DNA of 64,000 nucleotides from Hyphobacterium sp. CCMP332 (GTDB taxonomy: Bacteria; Bacteroidota; Bacteroidia; Cytophagales; CCMP332), in assembly GCA_014323545.1 (NCBI GenBank), contig CP058647.1:564001-628000 (forward strand), written 5' to 3'. The notes under the pieces were generated by a model. The model had not been told where the DNA came from, did no database searches, and saw only the letters and a list, made by a program, of their open reading frames with translations. The position numbers were made by a program, and so were the translations under genes. This document shows, one piece after another, positions 1 to 8,300 of the stretch (its first letter is position 1; the number at the start of each line of letters is the position of its first letter).

Positions 1-1
1 T

Positions 2-196
2 CAAATAGAGATGCTGGAGCGGCTTCAAATGAGAAACTCTGATAAATCAGAAAATGCATTGAGTAAAATACAAGATGCTGCAGTCAAAAACGAAAATATA
101 TTCGAAGAATTAATGAATGCCGTCAAATATTGTTCATTGGGACAAATCACTTCTTCGTTATTTGAAGTAGGTGGTCAGTATAGAAGAAACATGTAA
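2..196 (+). CDS. methylmalonyl-CoA mutase family protein, C-terminal end (partial)
   Basis: The reading frame is open from the window edge and ends with TAA at 194-196, so only the last 64 residues are present; the ATG at 11 is internal. The fragment has the helical ending typical of the substrate-binding half of coenzyme-B12-dependent acyl-CoA mutases: a QIEMLERLQ helix, a stretch with an N-rich turn, then a segment resembling the family's final 'vGEIsdaLrevfG.yr' pattern (here LGQITSSLFEVGGQYRRNM). The GGQYRRNM ending reminds me of fused isobutyryl-CoA mutases (IcmF) rather than McmA/McmB, but that is from memory and unproven. It converges with the response regulator, with 2 bases between the stop codons. 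Confidence 0.75.
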   Translation, partial: QIEMLERLQMRNSDKSENALSKIQDAAVKNENIFEELMNAVKYCSLGQITSSLFEVGGQYRRNM

Positions 197-198
197 TA

Positions 199-585
199 TC
201 AGCTATTCGCTTTATTTATTCGAAATTCCGTAATTACTTTCTCCAAATTGGTTAATTGGTTATCGGATTTAGTCATAAATGTTCTTGCACCGTATTTTTG
301 ACCTTGCTTAAGCCAGTGGGTATTTTCTACACCAGACATCATTATAATGGTGCATTTTGGATAATTTTTCTTTAAAACGCGAAGCGCCATAAGTCCATCC
401 ATAACCTCTGTGCCTACACTTAATTGGTAATCCAGAAAAATTATACCCGGGTCAGTATTTAAACTATTTAAAGCTCTTTCTGCACTTTTATAGGACTCGA
501 CTTCAAAACCATAGGTAAAAGATAATTTGTGCTTTAATGCCTTGGCAAATAATGGATCATCATCTATAATAACTGCTTTATCCAT
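199..585 (-). CDS. stand-alone response regulator (CheY-like receiver domain)
   Basis: This 128-residue protein is a single receiver domain with no output domain. All signature residues are visible: the acidic pair in IIDDD (residues 8-10), the phospho-accepting Asp52 in IFLDY, Ser84 in MMSG and Lys106 in MTKSD. It would relay phosphate from a histidine kinase to a partner protein in the cytoplasm. No kinase lies in the window, so the partner is unknown. It begins 10 bases after miaE on the same strand and is probably the last gene of the lpxK-porin-miaE group. Confidence 0.85.
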   Translation of the reverse strand: MDKAVIIDDDPLFAKALKHKLSFTYGFEVESYKSAERALNSLNTDPGIIFLDYQLSVGTEVMDGLMALRVLKKNYPKCTIIMMSGVENTHWLKQGQKYGARTFMTKSDNQLTNLEKVITEFRINKANS

Positions 586-595
586 ATAATAAACT

Positions 596-1177
596 TTAGT
601 GCATTCTATCGCCTCGAACTGTAAGCATGGATATAATCATTTTCTCCTCTTCTAAAAACTCCTCCCAACGCTTTTTAACATATTCAAGAGGCATGTATTT
701 CTTTGCAAGGTCGATAAAATTTCTATAATGACCGGCTTCTGATACCATGAAATCATAATAGAACTTTCTTAAATACTCTTCCGGATGGTTTTCATATAAT
801 AATTTAAAGCGCTCACAACTTCTGGCTTCAATTAATGCATTTAACAGTAGTTTCTCTACAAGTTGTTGTTCTCTACTCCCCCCTTTTCTTATTGATTTAT
901 TTAATTCTGCAACATATTCATCCTTTCTTGCCTTACCCAAATTCATTCCTCTTTTGTTCATTTCATCAATGACTCTTTCAAAATGACTCCATTCCTCAGC
1001 AACAATAGGCGTCAATGCTTCAACTATTTCTTTTTTATCAGCGTATTGTACAATGAGAGAAATACAGGAAGAAGCTGCTTTTTGTTCACAATAGGCGTGG
1101 TCAATTAAAATTTCCTCAACACTTATTTGTGCGAGGTCAATCCACCGTGGATCTGTTGGTAATTTTAACCCTAACAT
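596..1177 (-). CDS. miaE: tRNA-(ms2io6A)-hydroxylase-like protein (MiaE)
   Basis: At 193 residues this fits the short MiaE family, a ferritin-like four-helix bundle with a carboxylate-bridged di-iron centre that hydroxylates the isopentenyl group of ms2i6A37 in tRNA. Candidate iron ligands fall in the expected patterns: the Glu pair and DHAYCEQKAA around residues 21-35, EEWSHFERV near 61-69, IEARSCERF near 116-124 and SEAGHYRNF near 145-153. It lies 11 bases after the porin gene and 10 bases before the response regulator on the same strand. Family assignment is firm. In-cell substrate is inferred from the family. Confidence 0.88.
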   Translation of the reverse strand: MLGLKLPTDPRWIDLAQISVEEILIDHAYCEQKAASSCISLIVQYADKKEIVEALTPIVAEEWSHFERVIDEMNKRGMNLGKARKDEYVAELNKSIRKGGSREQQLVEKLLLNALIEARSCERFKLLYENHPEEYLRKFYYDFMVSEAGHYRNFIDLAKKYMPLEYVKKRWEEFLEEEKMIISMLTVRGDRMH

Positions 1178-1188
1178 AATTTTTAAAA

Positions 1189-3033
1189 TTAATCATAAAA
1201 CTGCCATCTAAAACCCAATGATACTGCATCCGGTCTTTGGACGCCCGTATAATAGGGACTTGAAAAATAACCGGGAACAGCCCAACCTTGTATGAAATAT
1301 GGCACCTTGACAAATGCCTGGGCCTGGCGGAATTGGAAACTCGCAAATACATCCGGTACAATGGTCTGATCTAATCTGAATTCATCTTGTAAATGAAACT
1401 GGAAATTTGCCGGCATGTAAGCATTCCCATAATAGGCCGATCGGTAAAATGCCTCTATTCCGAATTGAATTGAGGATTTTCCACGTGTAATCCGAGATTC
1501 AAAATACAGAATTGCTTTTGAGAATAATTCCGGAAACCTAAATACATCCGGGCCTCCTGATTTTCCGTACTGAACTAATCCTGAAAAGTTTAATTTCCAA
1601 AATTTAAGACTTGTTTCTATGCCCGCATAAACAATAGCATTCTCTTTAGTCGTTTGTCTTGCTTGTGCAAATTGATCATAATAAATATAATTATTGATTC
1701 TATGAAAATTCACAAAAGGTTTAAAGGTTTGCTGGCCAATTCGAAAACGGTATGATGCATTTAAGTTATCGCTTAGTGTTCGGTTAAAATCATTGTTCCA
1801 GATAAAATGATTGCTGTTAAAACGATTTTGTACGATATCCGGTGAATAGTAAATTCTACTTAAAACCACGTTGAATTTTTTTCCACTTATATTTAATCCA
1901 ATTCTGTAATCTCCGGGTAATTGACTTTCACCACTTATTCTTATATCCAAACTATCTATGGCTGAGTTAATTTTTTTTCTCAATACCCCGCCGACAAACA
2001 GTTCCGTATTCCATTCATTGCTAAAATTGCTGTAAAAGTATCGATGCCTCATATAGCCGCGATAGAAAAATCCCTGTTTAAAACTTCCTCCCAGACCCAT
2101 TTTATTTTCATACAAGGAATACTGAGTTGTAAAAAGTGTATTATCTATACTTTGGTAATAAGTGAAATTATAAAATGTATCAGTGTTTGCTAATGAATTA
2201 TCCGTAAAGCGGTCCTTGATATTTACACGGTCAAATTCATGGAAAAGTCTGAAATCAGAGGTTGAGTCGCGTAATATTTTAAAATGTTGATAGAGGTGGT
2301 GATTATTTCTTCTTTCCCAGGTGAAAGCATCATTTAACCAGACATTTGCACTTTGGTATAAATACAAATCTTCCGGAATTCTATCAGATAATAAAGGCCT
2401 AATCCCACCTTGTTCTTCTACTTCATGGCTTAGGTGAGAATAATGATAAAGAACTTTGTACCTTCCATTTTTAGATCTGTAATTAGTATTGTAAATAAAA
2501 CTCCAATGCTCAACCAGCCGGTCTCTTCCGACATTAGCTAAACTTTTATCGGATGTAAATCGGTCTACTTTGAACGTTGAATTAAAATAGGGCCCGATAT
2601 TTCTGGAAAATTCTGCTTTTAAATTGGAAAAATTATTTGCCCCTTGTACATATTTTAACTCTGTGAATGGCGACCTTGTATTAAAATACCTGACTTCATC
2701 GGGACTCTCAAAATACTCATCGTAAATATTGATTCCGTAGTTGGTTCCGATGTTCGTTCTTGCTTTATAGAATACCGGAAACAAAGCAGAACCCAAATTT
2801 CCAAGATCCTGATAGAGATTATTGTTTATTGTTTGCCAGTTATATCTATGGACAAAATTGATGCTTGTATCAGGATTGTACTGGTTTAGTTCACCATCTA
2901 TTACATCTTTTTCATGAAAATAAAATGTAGTATTTTGATTGTAAACCTGTTTCGTGGAATCGTCGAGAATTTGCGCCTCTGAAACCAATGAAAACAAAAC
3001 CGTAAATGATATGATATAGCATTTTTTTATCAT
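1189..3033 (-). CDS. putative outer-membrane porin (Bacteroidota beta-barrel family)
   Basis: The 614-residue protein starts with a signal peptide (MIKKCYIISFTVLFSLVSEA, cleavage likely before Q21). The rest is rich in alternating aromatic and polar residues (short strands such as FNVVLSRIYYSP and SIQFGIEAFYRS), and it ends ...SLGFRWQFYD with an aromatic near the C terminus, as outer-membrane barrels do. It resembles the family annotated as putative porin in Bacteroidota. The ATG overlaps the lpxK stop by 4 bases, so the two are translationally coupled. The solute it passes, if any, cannot be read from the sequence. Confidence 0.75.
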   Translation of the reverse strand: MIKKCYIISFTVLFSLVSEAQILDDSTKQVYNQNTTFYFHEKDVIDGELNQYNPDTSINFVHRYNWQTINNNLYQDLGNLGSALFPVFYKARTNIGTNYGINIYDEYFESPDEVRYFNTRSPFTELKYVQGANNFSNLKAEFSRNIGPYFNSTFKVDRFTSDKSLANVGRDRLVEHWSFIYNTNYRSKNGRYKVLYHYSHLSHEVEEQGGIRPLLSDRIPEDLYLYQSANVWLNDAFTWERRNNHHLYQHFKILRDSTSDFRLFHEFDRVNIKDRFTDNSLANTDTFYNFTYYQSIDNTLFTTQYSLYENKMGLGGSFKQGFFYRGYMRHRYFYSNFSNEWNTELFVGGVLRKKINSAIDSLDIRISGESQLPGDYRIGLNISGKKFNVVLSRIYYSPDIVQNRFNSNHFIWNNDFNRTLSDNLNASYRFRIGQQTFKPFVNFHRINNYIYYDQFAQARQTTKENAIVYAGIETSLKFWKLNFSGLVQYGKSGGPDVFRFPELFSKAILYFESRITRGKSSIQFGIEAFYRSAYYGNAYMPANFQFHLQDEFRLDQTIVPDVFASFQFRQAQAFVKVPYFIQGWAVPGYFSSPYYTGVQRPDAVSLGFRWQFYD

Positions 3034-4100
3034 TTAATTGATTTCTGAATCGTTTGTAAAAATTCATCTTCATTATTTAAAAATGCTACCTCTACCGGTA
3101 AATAATATGCTTTGTGCTTTTGAAAAAAATCTTTGAATCGAACATCATTGAGTTTTACATAATCTTTCTCTGTGCACAGAATTGCAGCTTCGGGATATTT
3201 CTTTAGCCATGCTTCCATATCTTCAATATCATCTGAAAAATAATCGTAATGGTCTGCGTATTTTTTTTCAAAAAGGATCTCAAAATTTTGTTTCACATGT
3301 TCTACAAAAGGATTTGAATCGGCCAGTCCAGAAACTAAAATAACTTGTTTGGGACATTCTTTATCGGATCCGGAAAAAGAATGAGGCCGCCCGTAATTTA
3401 ATTTGGTGAAAAAAATTGGCGTATTGTTTTTTGCAAAGTTTAAAACTTTACGTTTGATTGATTCCTGTATCTCTTCAGGCAAATCATCCGGACATTTAGT
3501 TATTACAACGATATCAGCTCTTCTTGCCCCATAATGAGGTTCTCTGAGCATACCCGTTGGTAATAAAAAATCCTTGTAAAAAGGCTGTTTAAAAGTTGTA
3601 AGTAAAATGTTGACCTTAGGCTTGACAAACCTGTGTTGAAAGGCATCATCAAGAATAACTAGATTGACATCATTTTTTTCTGACAAGAGTCGAGGTATGG
3701 CAAGCGCTCTTTCTTCACAAACTGTAACGAGCGCTTTATTTTTTAATTTATTATATATCTGAAGTGGTTCATCCCCAATATCTCTCGCCGTTTTAGCATC
3801 ATCGGCAATTATAAACCCTCTGGTTTCACGGCCATAACCCCGACTGATTGTCGCAATGTTATATTTATTGCTAAGTAAGTTTATCAAATACTCCACATGT
3901 GGTGTTTTGCCGGTACCTCCTACCCTTAAATTACCTATACTAATCACCGGGATATCAAATTCAATGGATTTTAATATACCGGAGTTAAACATCCAGTTTC
4001 TAACAGCTGTAATAAAAGCATAGAGTAATGAAAAGGGAAATAATAATAGTCTTACAAATATCAAATGATTAAGTATTTTGCATTTTAAATTGCGAATCAA
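3030..4100 (-). CDS. lpxK: tetraacyldisaccharide 4'-kinase (LpxK)
   Basis: LpxK phosphorylates the 4' position of the lipid A disaccharide precursor at the inner face of the cytoplasmic membrane, late in lipid A synthesis. The protein (356 residues) has an N-terminal hydrophobic segment (about 12-33), then the P-loop SIGNLRVGGTGKTPHVEYL at about 54-72, and later LDDAFQHR and an Arg-rich LREPHYGARRAD segment, all family hallmarks. The longest frame starts at TTG 4100. No ATG precedes the conserved FPFSLLY segment, so a non-ATG start is needed; TTG at 4064 is an alternative. It is divergent from the Nif3-like gene (23 bases between) and overlaps the porin start by 4 bases. Confidence 0.93.
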   Translation of the reverse strand: MIRNLKCKILNHLIFVRLLLFPFSLLYAFITAVRNWMFNSGILKSIEFDIPVISIGNLRVGGTGKTPHVEYLINLLSNKYNIATISRGYGRETRGFIIADDAKTARDIGDEPLQIYNKLKNKALVTVCEERALAIPRLLSEKNDVNLVILDDAFQHRFVKPKVNILLTTFKQPFYKDFLLPTGMLREPHYGARRADIVVITKCPDDLPEEIQESIKRKVLNFAKNNTPIFFTKLNYGRPHSFSGSDKECPKQVILVSGLADSNPFVEHVKQNFEILFEKKYADHYDYFSDDIEDMEAWLKKYPEAAILCTEKDYVKLNDVRFKDFFQKHKAYYLPVEVAFLNNEDEFLQTIQKSIK

Positions 4101-4123
4101 AATAACACAAAACTGATGTTATT

Positions 4124-4909
4124 ATGACAAAAATTAAAGACATATCTGGGAGTCTTGAAGAATTTGCTCCCCTGCAATTACAGGAAAATTACGACAATGC
4201 CGGATTAATTATAGGAAATCCCGAAACTGAGGTCAACGCTATCCTTTTTTGTTTGGATTCAACGGAGGAGGTTATAGAAGAGGCCATTCAAAAAAAATGC
4301 AATTTAGTTATCGCTCACCATCCTATTATTTTTACCGGCTTAAAAAAAATACAAAATCAGCACTATGTAGAAAAAACAGTTAGAAAAGCCATAAAAAATG
4401 ATATTGCCATTTATGCTTCCCATACCAATTTAGACAATGTTTATTTAGGTGTAAACAATAAAATAGCCGAAAAGCTGGACTTGATCAATACAAAAATATT
4501 GAGGGTCAAAGAAGATGAAATGACCGGTGCCGGTCTAATTGGAGAATTAAGAGAATCTTTAAACGAATCAGAATTTCTTGAAAAAGTAAAAAAGGCTATG
4601 TCGATAGAAGTCTTAAGACACAGTGATTTCCTGAACAGGAAGATTAAAAAAGTAGCACTATGTGGGGGTGCCGGAAGCTTTTTAATAAAGGATGCAATTA
4701 TGGAAAATGCAGATGCCTTTATTACAGGTGATGTAAAATACCACGAATTCTTTGAAGCCAATTTTGAAATCCTTTTACTGGATATTGGGCACTATGAAAG
4801 TGAGCGGTTTACAATAGAGATTTTTCATAAGGTTTTATCAGGAAAATTCCCTAATATTGCACTCCAATTTTCAGAGGTGAATACGAATCCGATTAATTAC
4901 TCAACTTAA
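4124..4909 (+). CDS. Nif3-like dinuclear metal centre protein
   Basis: The protein (261 residues) belongs to the Nif3/YbgI family, which forms toroidal hexamers with a two-metal site; GTP cyclohydrolase I-like and hydrolase roles have been proposed but the function is not settled. Metal-ligand motifs are present: IAHHP (about 64-68), SHTNLDN (about 99-105) and DIGHYESE near 220-227. Many Bacteroidota homologues are about 365 residues with a PII-like inserted domain. This one goes almost directly from the N- to the C-terminal half, so it is the short form. It is 3 bases ahead of the coiled-coil gene, a pairing I recall as common in this phylum. Confidence 0.88.
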   Translation: MTKIKDISGSLEEFAPLQLQENYDNAGLIIGNPETEVNAILFCLDSTEEVIEEAIQKKCNLVIAHHPIIFTGLKKIQNQHYVEKTVRKAIKNDIAIYASHTNLDNVYLGVNNKIAEKLDLINTKILRVKEDEMTGAGLIGELRESLNESEFLEKVKKAMSIEVLRHSDFLNRKIKKVALCGGAGSFLIKDAIMENADAFITGDVKYHEFFEANFEILLLDIGHYESERFTIEIFHKVLSGKFPNIALQFSEVNTNPINYST

Positions 4910-4912
4910 TAC

Positions 4913-5719
4913 ATGGAAAGTACTAATAACGTAGCCAAACAACTTAAAGCACTTCAAAACCTTCAATCAATCGATACCAAACTCGATGAAATTAAAAGGC
5001 TTAGAGGAGATTTACCAGAGGAACTAAAAGATCTGGAAGATGAAATCGCTGGTTTAGAAACCAGAATTCAAAGAACCAACGATGAAATAGCCAATTTTAA
5101 TGAAGAAATTGCTAATAGAAAAAACAACATCAAGGATTCTGAAAAGCTGATTGCAAAGTACAAAGAGCAGCAAATGAATGTTAGAAATAACAGGGAGTAT
5201 GATGCAATCACAAAGGAAATTGAATTACAGGAGCTTGAAATACAGGTTTCTGAGAAAAAAATCAAGGAAGCTTACGAAGTTATTGAGCAAAAGAAGGAAC
5301 AGGTGGGTGAAACTCAGGCTCTTTTAGATAACCGAAATAGCGATCTGGAGAATAAAAAGAAAGAGCTGGATGTGATTATTTCTGAGTCACAGGATGAGGA
5401 AGAAAAATTGATGAAAGACAGACAGAAATCAGTCAACCAGGTTGAAGAAAGACTCCTAAATTACTACGAAAAACTTCGAGCCAATGTGAAAAATGGAATG
5501 GCTGTAGTAACCGTTAAAAATGGTGCTGTAGAAGGAAGCTTTATTCAAATTCCTCCGCAAAAAATTGCTGAGATAAAGGAGAAAAAGAAAATTGTTTTGG
5601 ATGAACATTCCGGTCGAATTCTCGCTGATGTTGAAGAGGTGGTAGAAGAAGAAAAACCAAAGAAAAGGAGAACTACACGAACAACCACTAAAAAGAAAAC
5701 CACAGCAAAAAAAGCTTAA
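4913..5719 (+). CDS. coiled-coil protein of the zinc-ribbon (CT398-like) family, cysteines lost
   Basis: The first ~180 of 268 residues are a long heptad-rich, charged coiled coil. Residues about 196-240 align with the C4-type zinc ribbon of this family: an IPPQ motif, a basic helix and a GRIL motif are retained. The family normally has Cys-x2-Cys before IPPQ and Cys-x2-Cys before GRIL, but here these read AVEGS and DEHSGRIL, with no cysteine, so zinc binding seems lost. A Lys/Thr/Arg-rich tail follows. It is co-directional with the Nif3-like gene and is followed by a strong terminator. Its biological role is not established; a link to protein secretion or nucleic acid handling would be speculation. 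Confidence 0.8.
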   Translation: MESTNNVAKQLKALQNLQSIDTKLDEIKRLRGDLPEELKDLEDEIAGLETRIQRTNDEIANFNEEIANRKNNIKDSEKLIAKYKEQQMNVRNNREYDAITKEIELQELEIQVSEKKIKEAYEVIEQKKEQVGETQALLDNRNSDLENKKKELDVIISESQDEEEKLMKDRQKSVNQVEERLLNYYEKLRANVKNGMAVVTVKNGAVEGSFIQIPPQKIAEIKEKKKIVLDEHSGRILADVEEVVEEEKPKKRRTTRTTTKKKTTAKKA

Positions 5720-5724
5720 GAATT

Positions 5725-5754
5725 AAGTCCCTCTAAAAGGGACTTTTTTTATTT
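5725..5754 (+). terminator. intrinsic terminator after the Nif3-like/coiled-coil pair
   Basis: A perfect 7-bp stem (AAGTCCC at 5725-5731, GGGACTT at 5739-5745) with a 7-base loop is followed by a T-rich run. It lies 5 bases after the stop codon of the coiled-coil gene. Confidence 0.9.
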
Positions 5755-5761
5755 TCAGGCT

Positions 5762-7207
5762 TTGAAAAAAACACTTTACATTTTTTTTGTTCTAATCATT
5801 GTTGGTAAAAACTCATTTGCCGATGAGAATAAATTCCCCAAAGAACAATTTCAACGACTCTACCAATTAAACATAGACACAAGTCAATTAGAGGTTGCAA
5901 CAAATGCCTACTATGTGCTGGCAGAGAATTACAATGATTTTTTATTTCTGCTCATTAATGGAAATCCAGAGTTATTCCAATTATTTAAACGGAGACATGC
6001 TCGAAGATTGGAAAATATTGAGGTTTCAGGAAGCAGTGAAAAGATAAAAACCTTTTGTAGTGCAGAGATAGATCTTCAATGGGCACTAATCCATTGGCGA
6101 TTTGGTGAATATTTAAGATGTGGTGTACTCTTAAGAAGGGCGTATAAAAGCTTAATTGATCTTCAAGCGATGCACCCTGATTTTATTGAAGTCAATAAAT
6201 CTCTGGGCCTTCTTCATATTATGCTATCTGCAATCCCTGAAGAATTCCATTGGTTAACCAATCTGTTTGGTTTTGAAAATAATTTAGACCGTGGATTTAA
6301 GGAGTTATCAAAATGTGTAAATAGCGAAAATGATTTTCAACTTGAGGCCAATCTTTTCCTTAGTTACGTATATATTTTCATTCTGGATCAAAAAAATGAA
6401 GGATTTAGAATATTAGAAAATCTTGCGCCTTATGATACAAAACTGGCCTCTCTTTCATTTATAATTTTTTGTCATAAAGCGGGAGAAAATGAAAAAGGTC
6501 TTGAAGAGATCTATAAAAACAAATGGATATTTCCACCTATACATCTGGAACCCATAGTTTCTCTTATCAGAGGCGAGTTACATTTAAAAAAACTGGAGTA
6601 TGAGGATGCGATTTTTAACTATAAAAATTTTTTACTCACTTATTACGGCAAAGGATTTACTTCTAATGCGCGTTTAAAACTGCTTTATGCTTACTATCTT
6701 CTTGGTGATTTTAGTAAGACCGACTTGGAGATGAACAGAAAAATTGAGGATGAATCTGATTTGATTGTTTCAGATAAATATGCCCAAAAGTTTTTTGGTG
6801 ATAAAAAGTTACCTGAAAAGGTTTTGCTAAAGTCGAGATTGCTATTTGATGGAGGTTATTTTAATGAAGCAAAAAATCAAATTCAATTGTATGCCTTATC
6901 ATCAAATAAAAATGAGGAACATGAAATTGAATATTATTATAGATTAGCGAGGATTGAACAGAGTTTAAAAAATTTCGATTTATGCATCCCCGCCTTTAAA
7001 AAATGCATTGAAATTCAGGGTGATGCCAACTATTATTTTGCCCCTAATTCCTGTCTTCAATTAGGTCATATTTATACATCCAAAGGCGAAAAAGAGAAGG
7101 CAGTATTATACTACAATAAGGCCCTGGAATACAGAAAATACCCATACAGCCAAAGCATTGAACATCAGTCTAAATCCGCACTTAATGCGTTTGATTCAAA
7201 TGAATAG
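5762..7207 (+). CDS. exported tetratricopeptide-like protein
   Basis: The 481-residue product starts at TTG with a signal peptide (MKKTLYIFFVLIIVGKNSFA). It is almost entirely helical, with TPR-like repeats clearest in the C-terminal third, where residues near 420-470 have the YYNKALEYRK type of pattern. A segment near residues 145-185 (SLGLLHIMLSAIPEEFHWL, then an NLFGF segment) recalls the Iml2/TTC39 TPR family, but that is a weak resemblance. It probably acts in the periplasm as a protein-binding scaffold; the partner is unknown. The start lies only a few bases after the terminator of the previous gene, so it needs its own promoter, which I cannot identify. Its 3' end overlaps the convergent phosphatase gene by 26 bases. 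Confidence 0.75.
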   Translation: MKKTLYIFFVLIIVGKNSFADENKFPKEQFQRLYQLNIDTSQLEVATNAYYVLAENYNDFLFLLINGNPELFQLFKRRHARRLENIEVSGSSEKIKTFCSAEIDLQWALIHWRFGEYLRCGVLLRRAYKSLIDLQAMHPDFIEVNKSLGLLHIMLSAIPEEFHWLTNLFGFENNLDRGFKELSKCVNSENDFQLEANLFLSYVYIFILDQKNEGFRILENLAPYDTKLASLSFIIFCHKAGENEKGLEEIYKNKWIFPPIHLEPIVSLIRGELHLKKLEYEDAIFNYKNFLLTYYGKGFTSNARLKLLYAYYLLGDFSKTDLEMNRKIEDESDLIVSDKYAQKFFGDKKLPEKVLLKSRLLFDGGYFNEAKNQIQLYALSSNKNEEHEIEYYYRLARIEQSLKNFDLCIPAFKKCIEIQGDANYYFAPNSCLQLGHIYTSKGEKEKAVLYYNKALEYRKYPYSQSIEHQSKSALNAFDSNE

Positions 7208-7820
7208 AACTGAGATGTCGTGTATCATTGAAGTTTGAAATGTGAAACATCGTTCCGGTGTACACCAGTTCATAAAGACAAAGATTGGCATGTTCAAATG
7301 TATCCATATCCTTAAGAGGATAATTCAGCAAATGTGTTAGTAATATTCTCATGGCCCGTCCATGCATACAAATAAGTATACATTTTTCATTTTCCTGGGC
7401 AAGGATATGATTAAAAGCTTCAATTTGACGATATACAACATCTTCCGGACTTTCTCCGCCCTCAATCTTGTGTTGTGTTTCGCCTTTTTTCCAAAGCGTC
7501 AGCATTTGGTGATAATAAGCATCTTCTTCAGGTGTTATGGCCTGCCCTTCTCTATTTCCCCATGAAATTTCATTCAGCCCTTCTAGTTTTTCCCATGGAA
7601 TGCCTTTCTCAATAAATTTTTCAATGCTTTCCCAGCTTCTTTTTAACTTTGAAGTATATATCTTATCAAAGGGGATATGTTGATAGGCCTGAAAGAACGT
7701 TTCTGCTTGAAGTCTTCCAAAATCATTCAAGCCCGCATCAACGCCACTTCCCTGCACAATTCCTTTTAAATTGAAATCGGTTTGCCCATGTCTGATTAGA
7801 TATATTTTTTTGACTCCCAA
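7182..7820 (-). CDS. histidine phosphatase family protein (phosphoglycerate mutase-like)
   Basis: The 212-residue protein has the RHG signature right at the N terminus (LIRHGQTD, catalytic His11), a GLNEISWGNREG segment with the proton-donor Glu (around 83-94) and the second catalytic His in CMHGRAMR near residue 153. These define the branch-1 histidine phosphatases, which include phosphoglycerate mutases and small-molecule phosphatases such as CobC. Substrate cannot be decided; no cobalamin synthesis genes are nearby. It is divergent from menI with 36 bases between them. Confidence 0.85.
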   Translation of the reverse strand: MGVKKIYLIRHGQTDFNLKGIVQGSGVDAGLNDFGRLQAETFFQAYQHIPFDKIYTSKLKRSWESIEKFIEKGIPWEKLEGLNEISWGNREGQAITPEEDAYYHQMLTLWKKGETQHKIEGGESPEDVVYRQIEAFNHILAQENEKCILICMHGRAMRILLTHLLNYPLKDMDTFEHANLCLYELVYTGTMFHISNFNDTRHLSSIHLNQTH

Positions 7821-7856
7821 ATTTTTAATAAAATTTGCGCGAAGTTAACACCTATC

Positions 7857-8276
7857 ATGATAAAACATAAACCAAGTCTCAAAGAATTAAATAAGATAAA
7901 TAAGGGAAATATGGGTGAACATCTCGATATTGTTTATACAGACATTGGAGATGATTACCTTGAAGGAAAAATGCCAGTTGATAATAGAACAAAACAACCT
8001 TTTGGACTATTACATGGAGGGGCGTCAGTTGTTCTTGCAGAAACGCTTGGAAGTTTGGCTTCACAACTATGTGTTGATGGTAAAAAACAATTCTGCGTTG
8101 GTATTGAGATAAATGCAAATCATATCAAAGGTGTGCGAGCTGGTTATGTAACTGGAAAAGCCTCTGCCATACATATTGGCAAAAAAACGCATGTTTGGGA
8201 AATTAAAATCATTGATGAGCAAGACGATCTTGTTTGTATTAGCCGATTAACAGTAGCTGTCATAGACAAAAGATAA
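7857..8276 (+). CDS. menI: hotdog-fold thioesterase, probable DHNA-CoA hydrolase (MenI)
   Basis: The protein (139 residues) is a PaaI/YdiI-type hotdog thioesterase. The catalytic pattern of the YdiI/MenI group is visible: Gln47, then HGGAS at 53-57 and Glu62 in LAETLGS, followed by NANHIKGVRAG and a GKKTHVWEI strand. MenI hydrolyses 1,4-dihydroxy-2-naphthoyl-CoA in menaquinone synthesis. Its place immediately before menF and menD (24 bases to menF) is what favours that role over other acyl-CoA thioesterases of the same fold. The fold is certain; the substrate is inferred from neighbours. Confidence 0.82.
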   Translation: MIKHKPSLKELNKINKGNMGEHLDIVYTDIGDDYLEGKMPVDNRTKQPFGLLHGGASVVLAETLGSLASQLCVDGKKQFCVGIEINANHIKGVRAGYVTGKASAIHIGKKTHVWEIKIIDEQDDLVCISRLTVAVIDKR

Positions 8277-8300
8277 TTTAAGGTTTAGCACAATGCCACC

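Noticed and set aside
1137-1361. Short leftward frame overlapping miaE and porin ends.
   Set aside because: It overlaps two genes with strong family motifs and has no support of its own.
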